Numbered from the stretch's first letter, positions 50,801 to 60,980 are shown. The stretch: 64,000 bases of DNA from Rhyacophila brunnea (GCA_022495005.1 JAGYXB010001095.1:1116001-1180000), one strand, 5' to 3'. Notes: generated from the sequence alone by a model not told the origin. Program-made: numbers and translations.

Positions 50801-52577
50801 ATACGAGGGCAATACTGAATATAAATAATCTTACATAGTTTGTAAATATCACGACATTACCTTATATTAGATACAGTTATGTAGTTGTATGAAATGACTA
50901 TGCATATACCCGTATTATTGTTAGAGTTGAGTTACTGTGCTTTGATAACATCTAATTTAGTTTGAACAAAATAACGATGCTAATATCGTTCGTAGAAGGT
51001 ACTTTTCAAAGCTCAATCTCATATCGAAGAATGTTATTTTATCTTATTTTAAAATCGAGACAATACAATTGTTACGTCATTCATTTTTACATACATACAT
51101 TAGTTAAATCGTTAAATTCCAATAAGAAATGCTACATTCTAAATTATTTAAACAATGAGTTACCTACCCACAGTTGGAGAAAAAAATTTAAGTTAGATTA
51201 TATTATAATATGTATGAGATATAATATAACATAGTTGAACAAATATCACATAAAAATGTAGTTAATAAATATATTATAAGGGTCATTCTATCTACACGAA
51301 AGTATTATCGGTCGCGGGAAGAGGCGTTTGGAAAGCGGGCGGCGGTCAAAACGCCTCGTGAGGCGATAACGAGCAATTATCCTGCTGGACCAGTTACACC
51401 ATCTTATTGGGTCACAATATTTGTGTGCTGCGTGGTCAGATTAGTAGTTAATTGCGAAATTAATTGAGAGATAATTGGTAGCCGATAATCCATGGCGTTT
51501 TACCTACTCATGTAGAATGATTACAAAGCATTAGCTTCTCAACCAGAGAATTACAGTTCAATGCTCTGTGAGGTCACAATACATTTATTATTCTGCATGT
51601 TTTTCAGTTTCACTGCTACTGCTTCATTACTGCTTTACTAGATACTGTAACTATTATAATACCGTAATTGGGACATATGGCTTGCTTTAGTTTTAATAAA
51701 AAAAAAAAGGAGGAAGAAGAAAACCAAGAATGCAAGGCAGAAACAATGCACGATAACTTTCATATTATTTAAACATTATATTAATTATTTATATTTGTAC
51801 CACATGTTATGTTAATATGAACTAGCTACTAGGTAGGTAGTTAATAAGTTGAGTTTTGTGAAGCTAGTAAATTCTCTATGTGTACCGACAAACAATGCCA
51901 TTTTATGTTGATGTTTCGAATACTATGTGAGTGGAAAACATAATATTTATTTTTATATTTCTAAATATATAGTTGAAACAGTTTAATATGGATTGTGGAA
52001 CGTGAAATAACACATTTTATTAAATAAAAATATAGCATGTAGATTACATTTGACATGTATTATATCAATTAAAATAAAACAGAATATTATAATGTATTAA
52101 ACACTTGTGCTAGAAGATTTCTGGATCGTTTTCGTCCACTGGTCCTGAGAATTATGTGTTATAAGTTATACATATATTAATGTGTTTTACTTTAATTAAT
52201 ATCATGTATTTCCATCAAGAATTTGCAGTTGCCATCAGTAAATTGTATTAAATAACAATTGCAAATTTAATATACGAGTATCTACGTAAAAAAACTTAAT
52301 TAAGTAACTATGATGTTTTTATCAATATCTTCTTTAATGAATAAACAAAATTTCATATGTTGCTCACCATATACCACTGCTCCCTGAAGAGTGGATCAGG
52401 AAATATCCTATTGGGCGTTGACAGGGCACGATATCTTGGCCTGTGAAGTGGAATTGGTTCTCTAGCCAGTCCCGCAGCTGGAGATGGTTGCCAGGAATTG
52501 AAGCCTCGCGGTGGAAGAGGCTGGACATAGTCTCGCTTAAGTCTTCGCCTTTCGTGTTGTTGTTGAACCCAATGGAC
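32698..52577 (-). CDS. Fur2: Furin-like proprotein convertase, partial (two exons)
   Basis: Two minus-strand exons, 52368-52577 (70 codons) and 32698-32832 (45 codons), join in phase 0 across a 19,535-bp intron. The product is a secretory-pathway subtilisin-like endoprotease that cleaves precursors after basic motifs. The join reads ...REQWYM then [13 protein letters not shown]..., the usual link from prodomain cleavage site to catalytic domain. The [12 protein letters not shown] start resembles insect Furin-2 more than Furin-1, so Fur2 is preferred, but the split is from memory of the family. The signal peptide, early prodomain, remaining catalytic domain, P domain, Cys-rich repeats and membrane anchor are not in the window or were not found. 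Confidence 0.85.
33132..33491. mobile_element. piggyBac-like MITE with TTAA flanks
   Basis: This 360-bp element is flanked by TTAA at 33128-33131 and 33492-33495, with inverted ends aagcatacttcag and (complement) ggctatacttgag. It is a single-unit relative of 24098-24790. It lies in the large Fur2 intron. Confidence 0.85.
33496..34429. other. Fur2 intron sequence
   Basis: A GC-richer strip at about 33560-33720 could be a conserved noncoding element. The remainder is AT-rich with no exon seen. Confidence 0.35.
34430..34515 (+). mobile_element. tRNA-headed SINE fragment
   Basis: A clear B box (GGTTCGAACCC, about 34488-34498) with a decayed A-box region upstream. Confidence 0.5.
34745..34862. 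repeat. Relative of the Penelope-like repeat arms
   Basis: The stretch agtacaaaacttaaat through ccatcaagtac and gtcaatagtatt matches the arms at 58383 and 59051-59135. It also has a local inverted repeat (agatttaagttttgtacta and its complement) of about 25 bp. The hammerhead-like core is absent. Confidence 0.6.
35030..35300. other. GC-richer noncoding island 4
   Basis: The island contains gggtccatt/tggaggtcc-type blocks and ATTA cores (cctttaattcg, tctaattaagg). No open frame of interest. It is an enhancer candidate in the Fur2 intron. Confidence 0.3.
35301..38478. other. AT-rich Fur2 intron sequence
   Basis: TA-rich microsatellite-like runs lie near 36150-36175 and 37805-37850. A partial B-box-like site (gagttcaaacccggg) is at about 36507. 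Short open frames here are not supported. No exon is seen. Confidence 0.4.
38479..38570 (-). pseudogene. LINE 3'-tail fragment
   Basis: In minus-strand reading the sequence ends in tgtaacaccaagaagaat, a LINE 3'-end pattern with GAA repeats. It is too short to place in a family. Confidence 0.45.
38571..40331. other. AT-rich Fur2 intron sequence
   Basis: A minus open frame at 39679-39915 has no known domain. No other structure is recognised. Confidence 0.35.
40332..40850 (-). pseudogene. LINE reverse-transcriptase C-terminal fragment
   Basis: A 163-aa minus-strand frame contains the motifs [36 protein letters not shown] and [17 protein letters not shown], which are the conserved tail of non-LTR reverse transcriptases in insects. 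It ends just before a (GAA)n tail at 40332-40347. The element is 5' truncated near 40850. The frame is still open, suggesting a fairly recent insertion. Confidence 0.88.
40851..42203. other. AT-rich Fur2 intron sequence
   Basis: A GC-richer strip at 41150-41270 has no known domain. Nothing else recognisable. Confidence 0.35.
42204..42300. mobile_element. Possible hAT element end
   Basis: The sequence starts cagtgattctcaactgggta, close to the cagtggttctcaac ends of hAT elements. I could not find a matching right end or target duplication. Confidence 0.4.
42808..43860. repeat. Tandem 213-bp duplication, second copy split by a MITE
   Basis: Unit 1 starts at 42808 (ctcaatatct). Unit 2 starts at 43021 and resumes after the MITE at 43711 (taatgcaacgattagg). 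The units share gtttgaa, tttgcagga, tttgaaagtt and the ttaattccatttattttgtac stretch. They are diverged by several percent. Confidence 0.8.
43045..43702. mobile_element. hAT-like MITE, family C, perfect target duplication
   Basis: This 658-bp element has ends cagtggcgaagg and ...cttcaccactg. It is flanked by atcaacac at 43037-43044 and 43703-43710, a perfect 8-bp duplication. Inverted ends match only over about 12 bp; the longer right end (ccacagcctacctctttcc) matches other copies. Confidence 0.9.
43861..44596. other. Fur2 intron sequence
   Basis: A plus open frame at 44146-44415 starts with a basic run ([11 protein letters not shown]) but has no recognisable domain or splice support. It is not called. 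Confidence 0.35.
44597..44740 (+). mobile_element. tRNA-derived SINE, family 1
   Basis: Head gatggccgagtggttatcac (A box) and gggtcccggtttg (weak B box), then the family body with gagcaagtggctaacat. It has the same structure as 46778-46990 on the other strand. Confidence 0.75.
45205..45350. mobile_element. hAT-like MITE family A, right end only
   Basis: The segment agggtttaattgaatttt through cttaacagcctacct to cacactg matches the right arm of 2876-3390. The left part is missing. Confidence 0.7.
45351..46777. other. AT-rich Fur2 intron sequence
   Basis: Short open frames without recognisable domains; nothing else seen. Confidence 0.4.
46778..46990 (-). mobile_element. tRNA-derived SINE, family 1
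   Basis: The minus-strand head has A box (ggccgagtggtttactcg) and B box (ggttcggatccc), and the family body follows. It is about 213 bp. Confidence 0.8.
47455..48250. repeat. Inverted repeat partner of 54125-54480, with two insertions
   Basis: Segments such as gtatcaaattattcgaccgc, agcagattgattggcgat, tttaaaccgctgactcg and cttcgacttctt match the complement of 54125-54480. Compared with that copy it carries an extra 139 bp at 47738-47876, bordered by gtac, and the fold-back at 47910-48214. Confidence 0.8.
47910..48214. mobile_element. Second near-perfect fold-back element
   Basis: The 305-bp palindrome is almost identical to 19091-19398, with the same ends and the same centre (gcagcaagataggtgctg). 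It interrupts the 47455 repeat between gctcctg and atacatcttc. Confidence 0.9.
48251..49496. other. Fur2 intron sequence
   Basis: A degraded tRNA-like site lies near 48705-48735 (gggttccagcctcgc). Otherwise AT-rich with no gene. Confidence 0.35.
49497..50164. mobile_element. hAT-like MITE, family C
   Basis: Ends cagtggcgaagactcc and ...cattcgccactg, with flanks gtaccact and acaccacc (5 of 8). It matches 43045 and 56923 over their length. Confidence 0.78.
50165..51289. other. AT-rich Fur2 intron sequence
   Basis: No supported feature; a plus open frame at 50962-51234 is low-complexity AT-rich sequence. Confidence 0.4.
51290..51520. other. GC-richer noncoding island 5
   Basis: The first half is GC-rich (gcgggcggcggtc) and the second half holds clustered ATTA/TAAT cores (agttaattgcg, aattaattgag, gataattgg). 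All frames are short. It is about 850 bp downstream, in Fur2 sense, of the prodomain exon and resembles an intronic enhancer. Confidence 0.4.
52368..52577 (-). CDS. Fur2: Fur2 exon: prodomain end and autoprocessing site
   Basis: The minus-strand frame encodes 70 aa beginning [18 protein letters not shown]. The RRLKR then D stretch aligns with the furin prodomain cleavage site (human RRTKR then D, preceded by QQ). The exon ends [12 protein letters not shown], aligning with the P.FPQQWYL stretch before the catalytic domain. The linker between the cleavage site and QWY is about 50 residues, much longer than the roughly 12 in human furin, and is Pro/Arg-rich. Acceptor cctcag and donor gtgagc are both good. 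Confidence 0.88.
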
Positions 52578-53048
52578 CTGAGGATAAAATGGAACAATAT
52601 ATTAATTTCTAGCTTCTTGAACATGGTAGGTAAGTTATTTAAAAAACCTGTCAAAACATCTCTATTAAAATAATAAAATATTTTCCAATTGTAATCAACG
52701 TATTTTCTCGGCAATCCACTAAATGTTTATCACATACTTTTTATTGTATTGAATAAAACATATTATCATAGTCTGAGTCTAATATTGAATGGAGAATTGT
52801 GTCGAAATACTAATGAAAAACTGACAATTATGAAATACAGAAAAATGAGACTTCTTGAAAGTCAGTAGCCATGGTTTTTCAATCATCCTCAATACATTAT
52901 TATTTAAGAAATACCTACATAATACAAGTAGGCAATGAAGTATTAACGAATGCCATCGACTTCGAGTAATTTTACTATTTCATATTATGAATCATTTTTG
53001 AAAACTTATGTTCCACCTTTCCGCATCTTTGGGTTAGTTCTGCATTAA
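52578..53048. other. Fur2 intron upstream of the prodomain exon
   Basis: AT-rich; no earlier Fur2 exon recognised. Confidence 0.35.
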
Positions 53049-53425
53049 AGCTGTACCTCAGTTGAGGCACGGTCTAAAAAGATCGTGGCTAGGCGATGCG
53101 CGGATTGCGGGTCGCGGGTGCAAATGACGCATGCCAAACGAAATATTATAATTTGTCATATACATCCAACATGCTTCCATTTAATGTTCTGTTTATTGTT
53201 CTATTAGTAACAATAATAATATATTCATTGACATGTTTTCTTTTTAAAGTAAATGGGCAACGTTTTTAGTCATCTTTATACGATTTAAGAATTAATACGC
53301 CCGTCGCTATCACGAAAAAAAGTGACGTGTTTCCAGCTCGACGTTCTTTCTCAGAATGCGAGCGAGTCAAAAATTTCGTCGCGCCTATAGTTGAAAATTA
53401 TTTGCCGTTTCATTGATGTATCACC
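53049..53425 (-). mobile_element. piggyBac-like MITE with TTAA flanks, inverted
   Basis: TTAA at 53045-53048 and 53426-53429 flank ends agctgtacctca and (complement) ggtgatacatca. In minus-strand reading it aligns through most of the single-unit copy at 33132. It is diverged and GC-richer near both ends. Confidence 0.85.
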
Positions 53426-54124
53426 TTAAGCATAAGACTGTATGCTCACATAATGTCTTACGATGCGAAAAGGTGAAACCAGGACCACTAAAAACGATTC
53501 TAAGGTAATAATTATTTTACTACAAAAATTTTACCAATTACAATTGTAATGAATTTATTGTTGGTATGTAACAAAAATCAAATTTATTAGTCGATAGTTT
53601 TCGGTGTGACCTTTAAATTAAAGTATTATTTAAACTGCATGAAGCATAATTATTTTGAGCTCATTATACTACCTAACGAGCTTTGAAATTCGTTGCGCAA
53701 GTGGGAATAACCCCATAATAAAAGGTCATTACGTTAGATAACAGAAAAGGGTCAACATTTTATGATCCCGTTTTGCTATGTTGGTACGTAACAATGAAAC
53801 GCAAAAGGTAAAGTTTTGTTTGTTTTAACTTATTAAAATAAGAGATTTTACGATATGATATTAAAAATAAAAGAAAAAGTACAACTTCGTATTAATATAA
53901 AATAAGGCTTTTGTCGAATTTAATATTTTCCATAAACGACTAGTATATTTAGGTGTATGTAACATTATTTTCATATTGCCTTGGGTATACCAAACAGCCT
54001 GAACAGTATTAAATAAAACTTCTTGAAACATCCTTTGATAAAAAACGCCCGTAAAATACGGTATACCTATAACAAATACTTTTCTCGTGGAGCTTAATGA
54101 AATTCAGTTTATAAGATGACATTT
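53426..54124. other. AT-rich sequence
   Basis: No gene or bounded repeat is recognised. A slightly GC-richer strip lies at about 53700-53820. Confidence 0.35.
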
Positions 54125-54480
54125 TGGGTGTGAAGGATGATGATAAAGAAGTCGAAGATGTATGCAGGAGCGGGTTTTATTTGCAGCGTAATAAGCGTAC
54201 ATAATTATATTGAACGAGTCAGCGGTTTAAATACGAGTAACTTGTGATTTTTTTTATTATTACAGTCATAATATAATATGATACAATGGGAAAGGATTAT
54301 TCGACTAATTTTCCATTGCGATACCGTATTTCATATCGCCAATCAATCTGCTGATCCAGCTAAACCGTTATATGAGTCGCTGAGAAATTATTATTGCGGT
54401 CGAATAATTTGATACATTAAAAAAACAGATGTTTTATCGCTAATATAATGATAGCTACAACATAGTTGACAAAAAAGTAT
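54125..54480. repeat. Inverted repeat partner of 47455-48250
   Basis: This is the uninterrupted copy, in opposite orientation, 6 kb away. It shows the state before the two insertions in the other copy. Confidence 0.8.
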
Positions 54481-55568
54481 TGCACAAAGTATGTTAATTT
54501 TAAATATGTAACTAGTATTTTTATTACCGACAAGATTTTTTGGATATGCGATATAACTAATTGGGGTTGTATAACTTATATGAATCTGTAATGGTCACGT
54601 AGCATTTATGATTGCAAAGACTACCATGCATAGAACACTCATATTGAATGCCGAAGGAGTTATCAGTAAGGCGAGCTATATATATATATATATATATAAA
54701 TAGCCGAAACTAAGGTGGCTAGAATATAGGTAAGTTGATGATTATAGGCCAAGTATCACCAATGTATAGTTCTGAAGAACGCCAAGGCCTGCTAAGGGTT
54801 ATATAGCCAACACTGGTGATGATTATTTTATAGTTCGAAATACTATAAAGTTCGAAACAAACCTCTCAGTAACCAATCACATCAGAGGCTTTATTTTTGT
54901 CAGTAAAGCTTTAAATCGGAGGTACCTACAAAATACACAGCGCGAAAGTACCTGATAACAGTGAGATGTCTAAAAAAGATAAATGGAACAGACAATAATA
55001 TAACAGTCACATTTTTTATGGCGACTTTTCAAAGTTTCACTTCACCGCCAGGTGTGTTTCACTGTGGTATTTCTTTGATAATGTAGTCAAAATTAAATAA
55101 AATACAAGTAGGTATTGCAACATTATATTTAGATTTTTTTAAATCGCGAGTTGGTCCTATGTATCTATCATATACCTACAAAAGTGGTGAAGAGTATTTT
55201 TTGGTAGTATATAAATATTGTAGGAAATGATAGTCATAGTGCCTTAAAATAAATCCTAGAAATTAGAATGGACACAACTTACTCTTTCAACCCGACAAAT
55301 TTATTAGGTATCTACATGAATCACATTTTTCATTTAAGGTTGAGATAAGAAAACATAATAATCAGAGATGAAAATTCATTTTTATTTTAAAAACAACCTA
55401 TATTTATAAGTACCTAATGAAATGTCGTAAAAACCTTTTATTAATAATTTTTAATAAATAAAAAAAATATTATAATTCTTTTTTAGGAAGTGGATTTTAA
55501 AAGCATACTTTGTATGACACAATAAGTCGAAACGTCACAACAAGTTCGAGAACAAAGTGCGTCAACAT

Positions 55569-55569
55569 A

Positions 55570-55606
<37 letters not shown>
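55569..55606. repeat. (ATT)n microsatellite, possible LINE tail
   Basis: About 12 ATT units. If read on the minus strand as (TAA)n, it could be the 3' tail of an element whose body is the following 240 bp (minus open frame 55602-55841), but no reverse-transcriptase motif is visible there. Confidence 0.7.
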
Positions 55607-55607
<1 letters not shown>

Positions 55608-56224
55608 TAAACATAACACAGGAACATAAAACATCACAAGAAAGTAACAGGACAGGGAGCTCTGAGCATCTATCAAACCAAATTCATACGAAAGGACGAT
55701 AATTGCTATCCATATGACGTCAATGAATCTCAAACAGTGTTGCGTATCATTAACGACTGCCCAACAAAAATAGCGAAGGGCTCTCAGAGCACGAAATTGA
55801 CCTCCGAAATCCTCACGAAACAATAAATAACAAAATAACACAAGAACACTACATAAAATAATTAATGTTGGCGAAAAAAATCAACAGATAAATGAAGGAA
55901 AATGGTATGTACTCAATACAGACTTCTTTCAAAATCTCAATGGAGTAACAGAACCACTTTATACGAAAACGGAAGAGTATGGTTCATAATAAATTAAAAA
56001 TTATTTAACAGGTTGTAGCGCCGTTATTATTACTACAACTTTTTTTAAAAGAACGAGAGCTTTTAAATTTTTATTTAAAATTTAGCTCAACTGTCACTTA
56101 ATTGCTTAAGAACTGTAGGCCTAAATATAAATGTATGAATCAGCAGGTTAAAAGTTATACGCATCATAAATAACCTGAAATTACTAAAAAAATATTTTCA
56201 CTGCCTCGACGCATAGATGATTTG

Positions 56225-56595
56225 CTAAAATATTTTTAAATTAATATTTTTCGTGATGTTAATATAAAAGACGCCACAGCGCGACGTCGCGAAAAAAACT
56301 TTTAGCGCGATAAAACTGTGAAAATTTTTCACCGAGCCTTCCTCGTCATCTCGCTGTCGCAATAAAAAGCTCAAAAAAAAGTAACATAAAGTCAAAAGCT
56401 GCGATGAACCGCCAAATGGTCGTAAACAGCGTGAAAATCGATCGACCAATAAAAATCGTAAATCTCGGCGCACAAAGTTTTTTTAGGGGGTAGGGGTGCG
56501 AAAACGTAAAAAAGTAGCGCCTGGGTGGGAGTTTTTTAGTCGTGAATTTATGCCGAATGCTAAGTAGGGAATCGTGACGAACACAATCCATGTAT
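56225..56595. other. GC-richer noncoding island 6
   Basis: Overlapping minus-strand open frames are present, but neither contains a known domain. The sequence contains tttattgcgac and gatcgatt-type homeodomain sites. It could be a conserved regulatory element upstream in the Fur2 gene. Confidence 0.35.
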
Positions 56596-56922
56596 CGATT
56601 GCTAATGACATTTTCCTATGATATTAATAGGAAAATGTCTATCTAATAAATACGTTGGTATGTGTTAATTATTTATATTAAAAAGTATTAAGTACCTTTA
56701 TTATGAAATCAATTAGTTATTTTACTTTTTCTTTTCGAGGGTTGCGTGGTAATTAATTATGTGCACTACTTATCTAGTGAATATAATTTAATTTCTGTTT
56801 TAGCTACTATAGGTATACCTGAAAGCAACATTGAAATAAGTAAAAAATACTAATATCAAGATAATCGAACTTTAAATTGATACAAATTAAATAGTTAACT
56901 AAGTATACGTAATAGTAAATAG

Positions 56923-57782
56923 CAGTGGCGAAGACTCCATACTAGGCGATTATTTAAAGCCTACCTTCTTAAGAAAAATGTATTTTTAATTTTATATTGA
57001 CATGTTAAATAATACTATAATCACATACCTAATAATATATTTAAATATGCCCAACGACATCTATTGTATAATTATCATAATAATTTTACGATATTTTACC
57101 CTATTTCAATAAGTACAATTTATGCCAAGTCTTGAAAGTTTAAAAAAAATAGGCGACATCTCGTTTCGCTTCACATATTGTATGGATTATGTTCGCGTGA
57201 ATCGAAAGTTTTTTTTTTATATGAAGTTTGTTTCTCATAATTTCAAGATGTCTGCGACGGCCCATAGAAATCGGTAAGCTATTTAAGGAGCGCTTACATA
57301 TTACGTAAGTGCACATTTATTCAAATTAATTAATAAGATAATTTAAAAAAAATAATTTTTATGGGATTCAATCACATATAAATATTGATTGTTGTTAAAA
57401 ATATAAAATAATTTATCTCGTGATTTTTGTTTATCAGTTCATTCATTCATAGACTAAGACGATTTTTATTCAGTCAGTTGTATCAGTCTGATATTGTACA
57501 AAAGTATGTGCTTTAAAATATAGAAGTATTTTAAAGTGTCTAGTTTTATGGGTTAAATTATAAATTGGTATCTTGCGTTTATAAATGTTTAGGAAAATAC
57601 AGAATTCAAATTTATTGCCTAATTTTATACCATCAGTGAGCTTTTGGAATTTCATGGATTTTTGTGAACCTATTCATTAGTATGTAGTAATGTAGGATTA
57701 TCTTCTTATTTCCCGTAAATATATCTAACAAGTGTGCTTTCTCCGCAGCCTATCTCTTTCCAAAAGTCACCCTTCGCCTATG
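56923..57782. mobile_element. hAT-like MITE, family C, longest copy
   Basis: This 860-bp element has ends cagtggcgaagactcc and ...cttcgcctatg. It is flanked by a perfect 8-bp duplication, gtaaatag, at 56915-56922 and 57783-57790. Confidence 0.9.
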
Positions 57783-58382
57783 GTAAATAGTAATAGTAGT
57801 AGGTAATTGTTGTCTGCGGACTATAATAGGTAATAAGGGTAAGATTTTTTGTAAGATTATTAACAGTGGGTTATATCAGTTATCCTACTGTTGCTTTAGG
57901 TACTTAGAACATCTTTCATAAATGCAACATTGGCATTTTTATATTAAATGTGGTATTACATTTTTTAATATCTCATTGATTTATTTCGCCATGATTTACT
58001 CGACTGGCTAAGTTAAAATAAAAGTACAGAAGGCGGAATCAATTCATAGAGCGTGCTGAGTTACTGACAATTTTTAAATATAATATGATGTTCTTTCAAA
58101 TTTCATTATAATAACATCTCATACACCAATTATTAATATAACAATTTCATAATGTAGCGACACAATAAATTATCGATTTTTATTATTTTAGTATTATATT
58201 TTATATTAGTAATTAACAGGTGGTATTATTATTATTTTTTTTGATAATATAGATGGCGGCAAATAACTAAAAAAATCTTTAATAATTCAATTTTTAAAAT
58301 AGGTGCAATTTATAATGGTCCGAAAATGGAGCAAAACGAAACTTTCACTTATGTCACATGCGTTTGCCATACATTATTAAAT
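57783..58382. other. AT-rich sequence
   Basis: No recognisable feature. Confidence 0.4.
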
Positions 58383-59135
58383 ATTAATTGTTTATTAATA
58401 CTATCGACCGAATGTACTTGATGGAATTTGAATTTAAATTCTATTTGAGTCGTTTTTTGCGACCCAGGTATCGCCTTTCGGCATCTTCAGGCACTATGGG
58501 CACTCATTAAAAGGTAAATACACACATCAAACGAATACAATTAATTATAACGTATATAATAAATTAATACAATAAAGTATGTGACGACTTTATCACCTAC
58601 ATATTAGGTCTAGGATCACAATAAAAATATAATATACAAATTATGAATAGTTGAAGTGTTTATTAAAAAAACCCCTACCTTATCAATAATAATACACTTG
58701 ATAAGGGTATATAAATCGTCAAAACCTAATAATAGATCATTAATAATTATAAACAATAAAAATACTACATTCAAGAGGTGTAAATCGTCGATTCTGGGAA
58801 CAATGGTAAGGTATTCGGAATTAATGGAGTTAAAAATCTATGCTATCAAGTCTTTAAAAGTTGACTTGACCTAACAGGTAGGTGATGAAGTTTTTACCTA
58901 CCTACTTTAATGTAAATATTGATTTGTTATATAAGTTAGAGTTAATTATTGTATTCGTTGTTTGTTGTGTGTATTTGCCTTTTGGCGAGTGTACAAAGTG
59001 CCTGAAGATGCCGAAAGGCGAAACCTGTGTTGCAAAAAACGACTCAAATGGAATAGTACAAAACTTAAATTCATTAGAATTTAAATTCAAATTCCATCAA
59101 GTACCTTCAGTCGATAGTATTAAATTAATATTATT
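58383..59135. mobile_element. Penelope-like repeat pair in inverted orientation
   Basis: Two arms of about 115-140 bp (58383-58495 and 58995-59135) are inverted copies. Each holds cctgaagatgccgaaaggcg followed by an acctg stretch, a motif pattern I associate with Penelope-like elements, some of which carry hammerhead ribozymes. The 500 bp between is AT-rich with no GIY-YIG or reverse-transcriptase domain. A related partial copy is at 34745. Confidence 0.6.
59002..59033 (+). ncRNA. Hammerhead-ribozyme-like core, right arm
   Basis: The order CTGAAGA (59002-59008), a GCC-GAAA-GGC hairpin, GAAA (59020-59023), then a short stem III of about two pairs and a UH site fits a type I hammerhead core. 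An extra T sits before stem II and stem I is only about three pairs, so activity is doubtful. The left arm (minus strand, about 58457-58490) has GATA in place of GAAA. Confidence 0.4.
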
Positions 59136-59854
59136 AATTGTTTATTATATGTAATAATTTTTATAATTCTACTATCTACATTGGATACCTAGTAACGTTC
59201 AGTATATCTTGAAAGACGCTAGATCGTCTAAGGTAGGGTACTTATCTACAGCATTCGATATAAATATAACAATGCATCAAAATAATGTCTACCATTTGGA
59301 TCAAATCATCATTCAGCATAGAAAATAGCTTAGATAACGCATTCCCAGTAATATGAAAATGTATTCTAGGCGTGAATCCGTAGATGGCTGAAGTATAAGT
59401 GATTTACTGCGGACTGAAACGTTGGGTGAACATTTCAGAGGCAAACCGAGCTGTAAATCAGCTGGGATTTGCACTTAATCATAATTATTTTGTTCAATGA
59501 ATCGACTGCCATTTGACCCGGTGATAAACTGCCGGTTGCACTATGCTGCCGAGATGACTGCAAAACTAAAAAAACACGAACACACAAACGAGGAGCTCCG
59601 CGAACGAATTCCCGAAGCGAAATCAAACGAAGGCATTATGAAAAGAACTATCTCACAATTCGTAGAGAAATTAACTGAAAAAAGTCAGTTCCGAATGCTT
59701 TTATTTAGCAGTTATGTTTATATTATTATTATATTTGATGATACTGGTTTTAGATTTTGTGAAAATGGCTCAGATTGAATTATTCAAGTAATACATAGGT
59801 AATTTGAAAATACTATAATATTATAAACAATAAAAAAATCTTTTTGAAAAAAAA
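59136..59854. other. Intergenic or intronic sequence
   Basis: A plus frame at 59497-59778 encodes a Lys/Glu-rich stretch (AAEMTAKLKKHEHTNEELRE) that could form a short coiled coil. It has no family match that I know and no splice support. Confidence 0.3.
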
Positions 59855-59930
59855 TACGACACACAGCAGGAGTCGAATCTGCGTCTCTTGGGATTCGCGC
59901 CCACGCGCATTGACTACCATATTATATGCA
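59855..59930 (-). mobile_element. tRNA-headed SINE, family 2
   Basis: The minus-strand B box is agattcgactcc. It shares its arrangement and the following attgcgac-nattttaaca stretch with 61053-61127. Confidence 0.6.
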
Positions 59931-60139
59931 TCTTATCTAATTGCGACGAATTTTAACAAATGGTTCTTGCAATACTCTCCGAAGCGCTTTCTAAATTTAG
60001 TTACTATGGCAATCGGCTTTTGTATTTTTTAAATCAAAGTAGGTATTATATTACATTAATTACTAACCGACGGCATGGATCACTACACGATTTTTTGTTG
60101 TAACTTACTTGAACTTGCTAATAATTTAATTAACTATTA

Positions 60140-60980
60140 TTTTATTCAATGAATAATTCACAAGATTTAAGAATGTAACATTCTATTTGTTGTTAGAGTT
60201 GTCAAAAAGTAGTTGTTACTACTTATATCCAAAAAAGTAGATTAGAACGTAACCACGAGCTATAATATTACACATACTGTAAAAATGTGACTACATCAAT
60301 ATTTTACGAACTCTGACACAATAAAAAGATATTTTTTAGTATTGCTTGAATTTAATTGCAATATAAATTATTTAAAACAAACCTCCTGCGCCCAGACAAT
60401 GGTATATATGAATTTAACTAAAAAACAATTTAATAAACAATTCAATTTGGTCTTAATCTTTATGTCGTACTGCAATCAAATGTGAAACATGTTTGTTTTT
60501 GTGGGACGCTCTCTTCCTGCATAACAGCATGCATTTGGTAAGACCAAATTTATGTCGACAGACTGCGATTTCAAATTGCTCAATTCGGAAAAAAGTGGAT
60601 GACTTATGACACGAGCTAAATTATTGAGAAAACATCGATCTGGCTAATGCTCTCGTAAATTACGTAAAAAGAGAAACTACAAAGCTATAAAAATAGTTGA
60701 TGGCGGACTTATCATTACTAGACGTTTAATTCGTTTGTTTGTTGGTTTAATTTATTACAGTGCGATAAAAGTTACGATTTACTGACCACGATAATACGAA
60801 AAACAATGAATAATAGAATTAGAAAACGTCGATTAATAAGTTTGTTAAACGCATAAAATGATTTATACTTAAATTTATGGATGTTTCCTATAATACTATA
60901 AATCATTTAAATTAATTATTTTTTTTATTCAACGAATAATTCACGGGATTTTAAGAATGTACCATTCTAATTATTGAACA
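60140..60980. repeat. Two copies of the ttcaaygaataattcac motif
   Basis: Near 60145-60195 and 60910-60975 the motif ttcaaygaataattcac, then aagaatgta and attct, recurs, as at 13724. It marks an undefined dispersed repeat. The rest of the interval is AT-rich. Confidence 0.45.

Noticed and set aside
52364..52714. A 116-aa minus-strand open frame overlapping the Fur2 prodomain exon
   Set aside because: It is the wrong frame. The furin-like protein is in another minus-strand frame bounded by proper splice sites at 52577 and 52368.
59497..59778. Lys/Glu-rich plus open frame, possible coiled coil
   Set aside because: No family resemblance, no splice or promoter support; kept only as a note in the region entry.
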